Shown piece by piece: positions 51,001 through 57,202 of a stretch of 64,000 nt of DNA. The stretch is from assembly GCF_016862935.1 (NCBI RefSeq), contig NZ_BONX01000003.1:62001-126000 (forward strand). The letters run 5' to 3'. Positions within the stretch are counted from its first letter, which is position 1, and each line of letters begins with the position of its first letter. The notes under the pieces are model-generated. The model was not told the origin of the DNA. It made no database searches and saw only the letters and a list, made by a program, of their open reading frames with translations. Both the position numbers and the translations under genes were made by a program. Source of the stretch: Plantactinospora mayteni. GTDB taxonomy: Bacteria; Actinomycetota; Actinomycetes; Mycobacteriales; Micromonosporaceae.

Positions 51001-52748
51001 CGTCGGCCCTTGCTGGCGATCCGCAGCCGGCCGACGTTGAGCATCTCCAGCCGTTCCCACACCTGCCGGCCGGCCGCCCCCGCCGCCGCCAGCTCCTGCC
51101 GCACCCGGTGGAAGTCGTCGACGTACGGGCTGGGCAGGCAGCGGGTGACGTGTCCCGGCGCCGTCTCCAGCATCGCCGTACCGGTCGCCGCGATCGCCTG
51201 GCGCTGGAACAGCGGCTGGATCGCCCCGCAGTCGACCGCCTCCCTCGTGAAGAGGTAGGCGGTGCCCAGCAACACCCCGACCTGTACGCCGCGCCGCGCC
51301 AACGGCCCCGCCAGCGCCGCCACCATCGCCGCCGAACGGGCGTCGTGGATGCCACCGGCGAAGAACACCTGCACCTCACCGGCGGTACCGGCTGGGGCGC
51401 TGTCGAGGAAGTCCGCCAGGGTCAGCGCCTGCGCCTCCCAGAGCGGAAAGCTCGTCCGCGGCCCCACGTGCCCACCGCACTCGGCGCCCTCGAACACGAA
51501 TCGCCGCGATCCGGCGCGGAGGAACTGCCGCAACAGGCCCGGCGACGGTACGTGCAGGAACGTGGTGATGCCCTCGGCCTCCAGTGCCTTGGCCTGCCCT
51601 GGCCGACCGCCCGCGATGATCGCCACCCGGGGCCGGACCTCCCGCACCGCCGCGAGTTGCGCGGCTCGTACCTCCTCCGGGACGAACCCGAGCACCCCCA
51701 CTCCCCAGGGCCGCTCGCCCAGCGCCCGCGCGGCCTCCCGCAGCATCCGTTGGGACTGTTCGCCGCTGGCCAGGGCGAGCGCGACGAACGGCAGCGCGCC
51801 GTCACCGGCCACCGCCGCCGCGAACGCCGCCACGTCGCTGACCCGCGTCATCGGCCCCTGCGCCACCGGGATCCGCACCCCGAGCGCCCGCGCCAACGGC
51901 GAACCCGGGGCCAGCAGTTCGCCCGGGACGTCGTCGGTGAGCGCGTCGTCGATCTCCGCACGGATGCCGCGCACCGCGGCGGCCGTACTTCGCCAGCGCT
52001 CCCGGAACACCGCCGCCAACCAGCCGTCCTGACCGACCGGGAGCAGCTCGGCGGTGCCGTCCGGCCGACCGTCCCGGCGTACGCCCCGCACGCCGTCGCG
52101 CAGCACCGTCTCCGAGCCGTCCATCCGCGCGATCACGGCCCGCACGTCCTCCGGCAGGTCCGACTCCGGCATCAGCGCCAACTGGTCGTCCAGGACCACT
52201 CCGGTCGCCCCGCCGACCACACACGCGGCGGCGGTACGCGGCCCGATCCCGCCGGCCACCCAGATCGGCAGGTCCAGCGCCTCGTCGGCGAGCAACTGCT
52301 GCAACAGGACGAACGAACTCAGCTCGCCGCCCCGTCCGCCCGACTCCGAGCCGCGGGCGATCAACCCGTACGCACCGGCGGTGGCCGCCGCGCGTGCCTC
52401 CGTACGACTGGTCACCTCCGCCAGCACTCGGTACCGCCCGGCGGCCTCACCCACCGGCCACGGGCTGTCCGGCGGCAACACCACCTGGCCAAGGTTGCCC
52501 TTCGCGGCCCGCTCCACATCCGTCATCGCAGCGGCACAACCCGCCGGGATCCGTACCCCGATCGGCGTCGCCGACCACGACGCCGCCTGTTCCAGTGCCC
52601 ACAACGCCCGGGGGTCGCCCCGGGCAAGATCGAGCACGCCCACCCCGCCGCCGCTACCGGCGGCCGCCACGATCCGTGGACCAGGCTCGACCCCGCCGCA
52701 CGGGTTCACCACGATGACCGGATCACGCCCGGCGGTTGCAGTACTCAT
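45030..52748 (-). CDS. PUFA-synthase-like megasynthase: tandem FMN reductase-like barrels-KS-AT-ACP-ACP-KR
   Basis: A 2572-aa synthase, first gene of a probable 15-kb operon. ATG 52748 (MSTATAGRDP) is chosen; GTG 52793 is possible. Residues about 1-640 hold two nitronate-monooxygenase/PfaD-like barrels: the first with VAGGIGPRTAAACVVGGATGV, the second with FEGAECGGHVGPRTSF and FFAGGIHDARSAAM. KS (660-1100): DAACASSLAAMD, EAHGTGTVVGD, GSVKSQIGHTKCAAG. AT (1220-1540): FLFPGQGSQHPG and GHSYGELVAL. Two nearly identical ACPs (about 1792-1875 and 1933-2016) each carry LSIDSIKRAE. KR (2290-2560): LLIGGARGITSW, YGSIAAVFG and DYAAANDALE (S-Y-N). It should build and reduce a chain iteratively with its partner. 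Product unknown; streptomycete PUFA-like loci are the nearest known kind. Confidence 0.88.
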   Translation of the reverse strand: MSTATAGRDPVIVVNPCGGVEPGPRIVAAAGSGGGVGVLDLARGDPRALWALEQAASWSATPIGVRIPAGCAAAMTDVERAAKGNLGQVVLPPDSPWPVGEAAGRYRVLAEVTSRTEARAAATAGAYGLIARGSESGGRGGELSSFVLLQQLLADEALDLPIWVAGGIGPRTAAACVVGGATGVVLDDQLALMPESDLPEDVRAVIARMDGSETVLRDGVRGVRRDGRPDGTAELLPVGQDGWLAAVFRERWRSTAAAVRGIRAEIDDALTDDVPGELLAPGSPLARALGVRIPVAQGPMTRVSDVAAFAAAVAGDGALPFVALALASGEQSQRMLREAARALGERPWGVGVLGFVPEEVRAAQLAAVREVRPRVAIIAGGRPGQAKALEAEGITTFLHVPSPGLLRQFLRAGSRRFVFEGAECGGHVGPRTSFPLWEAQALTLADFLDSAPAGTAGEVQVFFAGGIHDARSAAMVAALAGPLARRGVQVGVLLGTAYLFTREAVDCGAIQPLFQRQAIAATGTAMLETAPGHVTRCLPSPYVDDFHRVRQELAAAGAAGRQVWERLEMLNVGRLRIASKGRRRDGDALVAVDEAGQHAEGLFMAGQVAVLRDTRTTVADLHAGVTVGAQRLHAERRAALAATPEPETVRAAPVPVAPLDVAIVGMSCVFPDSPDLPSFWQTILGGRDAIREVPAQRWPVETYYASEVAPGRAGRISVSKWGAFIAPVPFDAIRYGIPPAALASIDPTQLLALEASHRALVDAGYGYDVPGVDHSRTGVVFGAEAGSDMGHAQTLRTMLPAYFGDVPAELENQLPRVTEDSFPGMLANVIAGRVANRLDLGGPNFTVDAACASSLAAMDAACKELAAGSSDLMICGGADLHNGINDYLMFTSAHALSPTGRCRPFDSTGDGIALGEGVACVVLKRLADAERDGDRIYAVVKGVGGSSDGRALGLTAPRAEGQRRALDRAYARSGISPRQVGLVEAHGTGTVVGDRTELETLTRFFVESGARSGSCTLGSVKSQIGHTKCAAGLAGVIKTALALYTGVRPPTINLSRPNPAWDPQRSPFAFNTSARPWSAPPGERFAGVSAFGFGGTNYHVVLAAHPRTPEPRHARQEWPAELFCFRGPDRAAAHRGVRKLAATLRTTDRYGRPWRLRDLAGTAAAQADPRSGEAQVAIVARDVTELDLLLNRALAGEHDPGQGLVQPPPQHTGSGTAAGKVAFLFPGQGSQHPGALTDLFVTFPELRQYLGLGQEWADLLFPPSAFDTATEGAQQDRLRDTRVAQPVLGIGGLAVDHLLRRLNIHPDLTAGHSYGELVALCAAGAYDPSTLLRLSRQRADAILAAVGDGPETDPGTMAAVTATADRVGAVLASSGLAEQVVLANSNAPTQQVISGRTPAVRAAISALKAAGLTARGLNVACAFHSPLVATAVDHFAQVLAAQPVAAPTIPVWANRTATAYPVDADELRHELAAQLGAPVRFVEQIEAMYAAGARTFVEAGPGQVLTGLVQAVLADRPHLAVACDRRTGEGLRDFLIAVAQLACTGVPVQTGWLYHGRDTVVAGTTEPDDRPFWTVDGQLVRDRDGGSLPGGMTPPRRSKELSMIATVGPTAGGSDDRDRRDGRDELLAEFLRTNRELIAAQHDVMLAYLGSTGGGHLVGRLPGNHHPAGPPVETTAVTAGPPVRVTPTPTPTPVANHAVPILPAPVSQARSISPAPATGSPPVPLPAGPTSVTVPMVEPPGNGRASTGAGGAGIGAGGVSISGGGAGAGGGTGSAVAAVPVGTLATEPSGLGFQAAVLVVLSERTGYPADLIELDLDLEADLSIDSIKRAEVAGEVATRLGLSAEGDESELEGLVKARTVRAMVDWLTSRVNDAVASPVANGAVAAPPAAVGVAPAARTMTANVAAVAPPAGGPVAPAVSPAPGGDAMPIARDFQAAVLVVLSERTGYPADLIELDLDLEADLSIDSIKRAEVAGEVTTRLGLSADGDESELEGLVKARTVRAMVDWLTNRVNDAVAATVPVRSSTEAARPAVAEVSSAAPVRARTGPAVAVPAGQQHPAPSPTPSPAPAPVTAVGGPRPVDGATSLGVAPTRMLATMVSVPEAPRQPATALADSTLVVSGPAPAAVRLVDLLRGHGATVRIGSAAEPGSLDGADGLVLLDGLASGQAPVLPGAFELIKRAVTGGVPRVLAVADPNAGAEADGLRGLFRTIGREHPSISSRLVVVDGTEPAERLAQTLVDEMLVGGEAAVVNRRGGRRSGYDLMPASLGALAAGGAGPAGDGVAEARAMGLDRDSVVLLIGGARGITSWVARALASAARCRIELAGRTPLPSGPPDPALATATDAAAVRAVLARQRIGSPAAIARAAQGVLAGREVEATVRELGELGARVRYHNLDARDAQATERLITAIHDQYGRIDGLVYAAGVIEDKLIVDKDPESFGRVFDTKVTGARSVLDALDALGSRPRFVVFYGSIAAVFGNRGQCDYAAANDALETMGARWAARTGNRCLTVHWGPWAPAEGHGGMVSPELGRELARRGIGLIDPEEGAQSLLRELAWGDPTLTSVVYTASGW
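46701..47373 (-). repeat. 250-bp direct repeat encoding tandem ACP domains
   Basis: 46701-46950 and 47124-47373 align without gaps at an offset of 423 bp; I count about eight differences, near 97% identity. They encode the two ACPs. The proline/alanine-rich segments between them are not conserved. This suggests recent duplication or gene conversion. Confidence 0.9.
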
Positions 52749-53350
52749 GCGAAATCCCGTCCTAGGGCCAGGCGCGGCGAGGACCTCGTCCACCGCGCCG
52801 GTGCGGTGCTCACGGGCGCCGTCTTGACCCCTGCGAACTTACGCTCTTTGACGACGTTTTGGCAGGTCATAGACTCGAAAGTGCTAAAAGTGAGTTATTT
52901 TTCGGTTCTTTCCTGAAACAGCCTCGTCTTTCTGGCGCGGCCGACTCCAGTCGGAACTACGACTCCTCGTCTTTTCTCCCGAGATCCCTCGCGGAGTTTC
53001 ACATTGCCTGCACCTAATGCCCCATTCATGAGCTAACGTCATGATGTAACCGGTTGACACCCACCTCAGGCCGGAGGGGCCGATGGCGCAGGACATCCGT
53101 TTCAGTACTTCTTCAGGCTGATTTAGCCCGCTCTGCACACCCAGGCAGAGCCCGCACACCCTCGGTGTCCCGGACGACGCAAGCGATTCCCGGGACGACA
53201 GCAGCGACCTTCGCCGCGGGGCGTCACCCCCGCGCGTCGGTGGATGCCGCCCATCAGAGGGTTCCTCCCGCACCTTCCCCTTGCCGTCCGCCCTGCCGAC
53301 GTTCGTGGCGACAGCCACGCGACGAATCCCAACCCGAGAAAGGATCACGA
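52749..53350. other. Divergent AT-rich regulatory region between synthase operon and secreted-protein gene
   Basis: 602 bp, AT-rich from about 52843 to 52935. Minus-strand side: a stem (GGCGCGG 52771-52777 with CCGCGCC 52793-52799) lies just before the synthase ATG. Also present are the palindrome CCGACT-CC-AGTCGG (52941-52954) and two copies of CCTCGTCTTT (52922 and 52965). Plus-strand side: a 12-codon frame (53082-53120) with GGAGG five bases upstream. No confident minus-strand promoter is seen. Confidence 0.5.
52848..52875 (+). promoter_or_regulatory. Near-consensus sigma-70-type promoter
   Basis: TTGACG (52848-52853), a 16-bp spacer, then TAGACT (52870-52875), reading towards the secreted-protein gene at 53351. 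If used, the transcript would have a leader of about 470 nt, long enough for RNA or short-ORF control. Confidence 0.45.
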
Positions 53351-55195
53351 ATGGACAGGACCAGGATTGCCCGGTCTCTGCTCTCCACCGCCGCCGCCAC
53401 CTTCGTGGCGACCTCGCTCGCGCTCGCCGCCATGCCGGCCGCCCGTGGCGCCGCCCCCGACAGCGAATCAGCCGTCGACGGCGAACCACGGGCGGAGAAG
53501 CGCCTGGAAGACGACAAGCCGCTCGAAGCCAACCCGGCGCTGACGGCGCCGGGCATCGCGCCGGAACTGCTGGCGAAGGCCGCACCGGACGAGTGCTTCG
53601 GCGGGAGCAGCCCGCCGCCCAGGGCCTGGGCCGGATGCGAGGACGGGCAGCCGAAGGTGAACCAGTCGTACGTGTGGGGCCTGGCGGCATCCGGCGACAA
53701 CCTGTGGTTCGGGACGGCGCCCAACGTGCAGTGCCTGACGATCGGGACAAGTCTCGCGGTGACCGCACCGATCGAGAACGACGACTACGTGTGCGAGTAC
53801 GGCGAGAGCCCGCAACGGTCGGAGAACCCGGCCATCCCGCCGGCCGGGGGTGACTGGCGACCGCCGAAGATCTACGTCTACAACAAGCCGACCCGCAAGA
53901 TGGTGGACAAGACAGCAGCCATCAGGGGGAGGTCTGAGGTCGACCGGCAACGGTTGGAGTCGACGGTGGGAATTCGTGCCGCCGGCTCACACCAGGGCGT
54001 CGTGCTGCTCGGCGGACCGAGCATCCTCGGCCTGAACCTGTTCGCGTTCGACGGTACGTCGGGCAGGTACCTCGGGTCGACAACCCTCCCCGCATATGGC
54101 ACCATCCGGAACTTCCTGGTCGCCGACCACGCTCTCTACGCCGGTGTGGGTATGGGGATCGACGGTCAGGCCGGCGGAGCGGTGCTGCGCTGGGCCGGCA
54201 GCAAGCGCAGCCCGTTCGCCTTCAGCATGGTCGCCAGCCTGCCGCAGCAGGTCGCGGACCTCGTGGTGCACAAGGGTCGGATGTTCGTCACGACCTGGCC
54301 CAGCGTCGCCCGCAGCTTCGACAGCGAACACACCGCCGGCGTCTGGATGAGCCCATACCTGGTGGACGGGAGCCGGGGCCTCACCACTGCCGACATCAAC
54401 GCCTGGAAACAGGTGTGGAACGTGAGCCAGTACGAGCCCGACCCGGTCGTCGCCGCGACCTACGGCCTCGGCGGTCTCGCCTCGTATGACGGGAACCTCT
54501 ACTGGGGGACGATGCACGTGCCGATGAAGGCCGCGCAGGCCCACACGACACGCTACGCGCCGGAGAGCGAGGCGCAGAACCTCCTCGCCACGAAGAACAC
54601 GCAGCGGAGCGCTAGCATCTTCCGGGCCAGCAGGTTCGACAAGGGCAAGGCCACGGCCGACCTGCTGTACGGCGCGGCGGAGCTGCCCGCGTTCGACCCG
54701 GAGGCGAATAACGGGGCGGGCGACTGGCAGCTCAAACCGACCGGATACAAGCCCAGGTACGGCGCGGCGGGATTCGGCAGCAGCTACAACAACTACACCT
54801 GGAAGATGCTGGTGGCCGGGGGTTCGCTCTACATCGGCACGATGGACTGGAGCTACCTCGTCAAGGATCTGCCGGTGGAGCTCCGCAGCGCGGTCGAGGG
54901 CGGGCTCGGCGCGGTCGATCCCGCGTCGTACGGCGGCGACCTGTGGGAGTTCGACGGCACGAACGGGCCGGCCAAGCCGGTGGACACCAGCGGGGTCGGC
55001 AACTACCTCAACTACGGGATCCGCACGATGGTGGTGGACGGACCAGCCGTCTACCTCGGCATGGCGAACCCGATGAACCTGAGGACCGACCGGAGTGACG
55101 ATATCCCGGAGGGCGGTTGGGAGCTGATCCGGCTGCCCGGGGCCAACGCCCCGTCCACCGCCAAGGAGAAGACGGCCGTCGGCGCGCAGCGGTGA
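53351..55195 (+). CDS. Secreted protein of unknown function, propeller-like
   Basis: A 614-aa exported protein; ATG 53351 follows AAAGGA. The signal peptide is ARSLLSTAAATFVATSLALA, cleaved near AARGAA. The mature part has repeated segments of the kind found in beta-propellers: YVWGLAASGDNLWFGTAPN, HQGVVLLGGPSILGLNLFAFDG, LFVADH-like VADHALYAGVGMGIDG, GNLYWGTMHVPM and GGSLYIGTMDWSYLV. Several cysteines occur near the N terminus (DECFGG, GCEDG, VQCL, YVCEYG), probably disulfide bonded outside the cell. I recognise no catalytic motif. It is divergent from the synthase operon and could be a product-binding, resistance or unrelated surface protein. Confidence 0.72.
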   Translation: MDRTRIARSLLSTAAATFVATSLALAAMPAARGAAPDSESAVDGEPRAEKRLEDDKPLEANPALTAPGIAPELLAKAAPDECFGGSSPPPRAWAGCEDGQPKVNQSYVWGLAASGDNLWFGTAPNVQCLTIGTSLAVTAPIENDDYVCEYGESPQRSENPAIPPAGGDWRPPKIYVYNKPTRKMVDKTAAIRGRSEVDRQRLESTVGIRAAGSHQGVVLLGGPSILGLNLFAFDGTSGRYLGSTTLPAYGTIRNFLVADHALYAGVGMGIDGQAGGAVLRWAGSKRSPFAFSMVASLPQQVADLVVHKGRMFVTTWPSVARSFDSEHTAGVWMSPYLVDGSRGLTTADINAWKQVWNVSQYEPDPVVAATYGLGGLASYDGNLYWGTMHVPMKAAQAHTTRYAPESEAQNLLATKNTQRSASIFRASRFDKGKATADLLYGAAELPAFDPEANNGAGDWQLKPTGYKPRYGAAGFGSSYNNYTWKMLVAGGSLYIGTMDWSYLVKDLPVELRSAVEGGLGAVDPASYGGDLWEFDGTNGPAKPVDTSGVGNYLNYGIRTMVVDGPAVYLGMANPMNLRTDRSDDIPEGGWELIRLPGANAPSTAKEKTAVGAQR

Positions 55196-55248
55196 GCCTT
55201 CCCAGCGTAGGGAAGTGACGATCCGCCGGAAGTGCCGATTCCGTAACC

Positions 55249-55291
55249 GGTCGTTGGCCGGTCGGTGCAGGATGCCGACCGGCCAGCGACC
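55249..55291 (+). terminator. Terminator hairpin after the secreted-protein gene
   Basis: A 17-bp stem with one G-U: GGTCGTTGGCCGGTCGG (55249-55265) and CCGACCGGCCAGCGACC (55275-55291), loop of nine. A TTTTT run follows at 55303. A smaller hairpin CTTCCC-AGCGTA-GGGAAG lies upstream at 55198-55215. Confidence 0.7.
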
Positions 55292-55296
55292 TCCAG

Positions 55297-55388
55297 TGAA
55301 CCTTTTTCAACCTCCCCTTGCGGTCCGGCGGAGCACAAGGTCGGAGGCGGGGCGTGAGCGCCGCGCGGTTCAGGTTGAAAAAGGTTCA
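55297..55388. repeat. 92-bp element with 17-bp perfect inverted ends
   Basis: TGAACCTTTTTCAACCT (55297-55313) is exactly inverted at 55372-55388. The AT-rich ends stand out in this GC-rich DNA. The interior has a further imperfect stem (CCTTG/CAAGG, CCTCC/GGAGG). No coding sequence and no clear target duplication. It could be a small MITE or a structured leader of the lipoprotein gene 38 bp downstream. Confidence 0.6.
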
Positions 55389-55425
55389 GTGACGAGTACC
55401 GGATCCCACGAGGGATGGAGGATTC

Positions 55426-56463
55426 ATGGACCGGCGAGCTAGGGCCTGTCGCACCGCGGTGGCGGTACTGGCGATCGCGAGCGTGCTCACCGTACTGACC
55501 GGCTGCGACCTGGGGCGGTCGCCGCGGCGGGAGGCGGCCACACCGGCCACACCGGCCAGCGTCGCCCCGACCGGGCCGACCGCGACCGCGCCCGCGCCGG
55601 AGAAGCCGGCCGTCGCCCCGGGGTCCTCCGTGCACCGTCTCACGGTGGACGGCCGAAACCGCACGTTCCGGCTGTACCGGCCGGCCAAGCTGTCGTTGTC
55701 GACGCCGGTACCGCTGGTGGTGATGTTGCACGGTGCCCTCGGCAGCGGCCAGCAGGCGGAAACGGCGTACGGGTGGGACGCCATGGCGGACCAGCGCGGC
55801 TTCGTGGTCGCCTACCCGGACGGGCTGAACCGGTCCTGGGCGGTCAGCTCCGACTGCTGCGGATCGCCGGCCCGGGACGGGGTCGACGATGTCGCGTTCA
55901 TCGCGGCGATGGTGGCCGACCTCTCCACCAAGCTGCCGGTCGCCCCAGGCCGGATCTACGCCACCGGAATATCCAACGGCGGGATGCTCGCCTACCGGTT
56001 GGCCTGCGAAACCACCACCTTCGCCGCGATCGGTGTGGTGGCCGGTACGCTCCTCGGGCCGTGCCCGACGCCGGCACCGATCTCCCTGCTCCACATCCAC
56101 GGCACGGCCGACGGCGTGATCCCGTACGACGGTCGGCCGAGCACGCTGAACAACGGCGGAGTCGGGCCGCTACCGGTCAAGATCGACGGTGGGCCCGTGT
56201 CCGACCAGATCGACAGGTGGCGGAAAATCGCTCGGTGTCCCACCCCGGAGGCCCGTACCGCAGGAGCCGTCACCACCTCGGCGGCGCACTGCCCCGGCGG
56301 GCGCGACGTCGATCTGATCACCGTTGCCGGCGCCGGGCACCAGTGGCCGGGCGCGAAACAGTCGACGGCGGAGCGCCTGCTCGGGCTGGATCCGCCCTCG
56401 ACGGCGCTGACCGCCACGGAGTCGATCTGGAACTTCTTCGACACCCACCCACGGGTGGACTGA
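55426..56463 (+). CDS. PHB-depolymerase/LpqP-like secreted esterase lipoprotein
   Basis: A 345-aa lipoprotein esterase; ATG 55426 has GGAGG close upstream. The signal peptide ends in the lipobox LTGC (about residue 26), so it should be anchored outside the membrane. A Pro/Ala/Thr-rich linker precedes the alpha/beta-hydrolase domain. PLVVMLHGALGSGQQ forms the oxyanion region, YATGISNGGMLAYRLACE carries the nucleophile Ser in the G-x-S-N-G-G type of PHB depolymerases, ISLLHIHGTADGVIPYDG supplies the Asp, and GAGHQWPGA the His. It probably cleaves an extracellular polyester or feruloyl-type ester. It ends 78 bp from a convergent gene. Confidence 0.87.
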   Translation: MDRRARACRTAVAVLAIASVLTVLTGCDLGRSPRREAATPATPASVAPTGPTATAPAPEKPAVAPGSSVHRLTVDGRNRTFRLYRPAKLSLSTPVPLVVMLHGALGSGQQAETAYGWDAMADQRGFVVAYPDGLNRSWAVSSDCCGSPARDGVDDVAFIAAMVADLSTKLPVAPGRIYATGISNGGMLAYRLACETTTFAAIGVVAGTLLGPCPTPAPISLLHIHGTADGVIPYDGRPSTLNNGGVGPLPVKIDGGPVSDQIDRWRKIARCPTPEARTAGAVTTSAAHCPGGRDVDLITVAGAGHQWPGAKQSTAERLLGLDPPSTALTATESIWNFFDTHPRVD

Positions 56464-56541
56464 GCTTCCGGCAGCACCGCGCGGAGGCCGCACGCAGGTC
56501 GGCCCCGAACGGGGATTCCACGATCGTCGTCCCGCCGGGGA

Positions 56542-56889
56542 TCAGCCCTTCTTGATCTTCGGGTAGATCTTGGAGTCGCGGACCTCGTCGTGCGAGAAGA
56601 CGTGCACGATCCCGCCGAACGGGGTGTCGGTGAAGTATTGGCCGGGCCGGTCGTTGGCCTCGAACTCGATCTCCACCCGCTGGCCGGTCTGCGGGTCGAT
56701 GCAGGAGAGGTCGATGTCACCATCCCCGCCCCGGACCAACTTCTCGCACCGGTGACGCTCGATGAAGGTGTCGAAGTCGGTCGGCTCGCTGCGACCGCAG
56801 CCGACCAGGCCCGACACGGCGACGCCGAGGGTCAGCAGGGCGACGGTTCGTCGCGTTCGGAGAGACTGGTGCACGACGGCAAGGGCCAT
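56542..56889 (-). CDS. Small lipoprotein of unknown function
   Basis: A 115-aa predicted lipoprotein. ATG 56889 (MALAVVHQ) is the likely start, though its ribosome site is weak; GTG just downstream is also possible. The signal is RRTVALLTLGVAVSGLVGC, with the lipobox LVGC. The mature domain of about 80 residues has two cysteines (RHRCEKL, LSCIDP), probably disulfide bonded, and reads like a small beta-rich fold (QRVEIEFEANDRPGQYF, GIVHVFSHDEV). No family recognised. Convergent with the esterase lipoprotein. Confidence 0.7.
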   Translation of the reverse strand: MALAVVHQSLRTRRTVALLTLGVAVSGLVGCGRSEPTDFDTFIERHRCEKLVRGGDGDIDLSCIDPQTGQRVEIEFEANDRPGQYFTDTPFGGIVHVFSHDEVRDSKIYPKIKKG

Positions 56890-57202
56890 GGCGGTACGGG
56901 AACTCCAAGTCTGGTCACGGTGCTGCCAACGTGCCCCGGCAGGAACGTCAACGCCGAACGGCCGCTGGCTCCGGAGGGGCACGATCTCACCCGCACCCTA
57001 CCGCGTCAGTCCACAGGGGACCGCAACCGGATCTGTGACGCGGCAACCAGGGTGTCTCGGCACCCGGCTACCGCCGATCCGGCGCACCGAAACCGGTCGC
57101 GATGCTCGTCCGCGCAAGGTCGGGCCAGTCACCGGGTCGCCACCGACGCCCTGTGCGGCAACGTCTCGACGGCCGGCGCCACCTGGTCAGCCACGGCTCT
57201 GG
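56890..57202. other. Intergenic spacer
   Basis: 313 bp between the small lipoprotein and the acyltransferase-3 gene, both on the minus strand. No gene, repeat or hairpin stands out. It must contain the promoter of the lipoprotein gene. Confidence 0.5.

Noticed and set aside
49347-52916. 1189-codon open frame opposite the first synthase
   Set aside because: Shadow frame without recognisable sequence; the minus strand encodes KS and reductase domains here.
52884-53768. 294-codon minus-strand frame over the synthase upstream region
   Set aside because: It overlaps the secreted-protein gene on the other strand and is Arg/Pro/Ser-rich without motifs.
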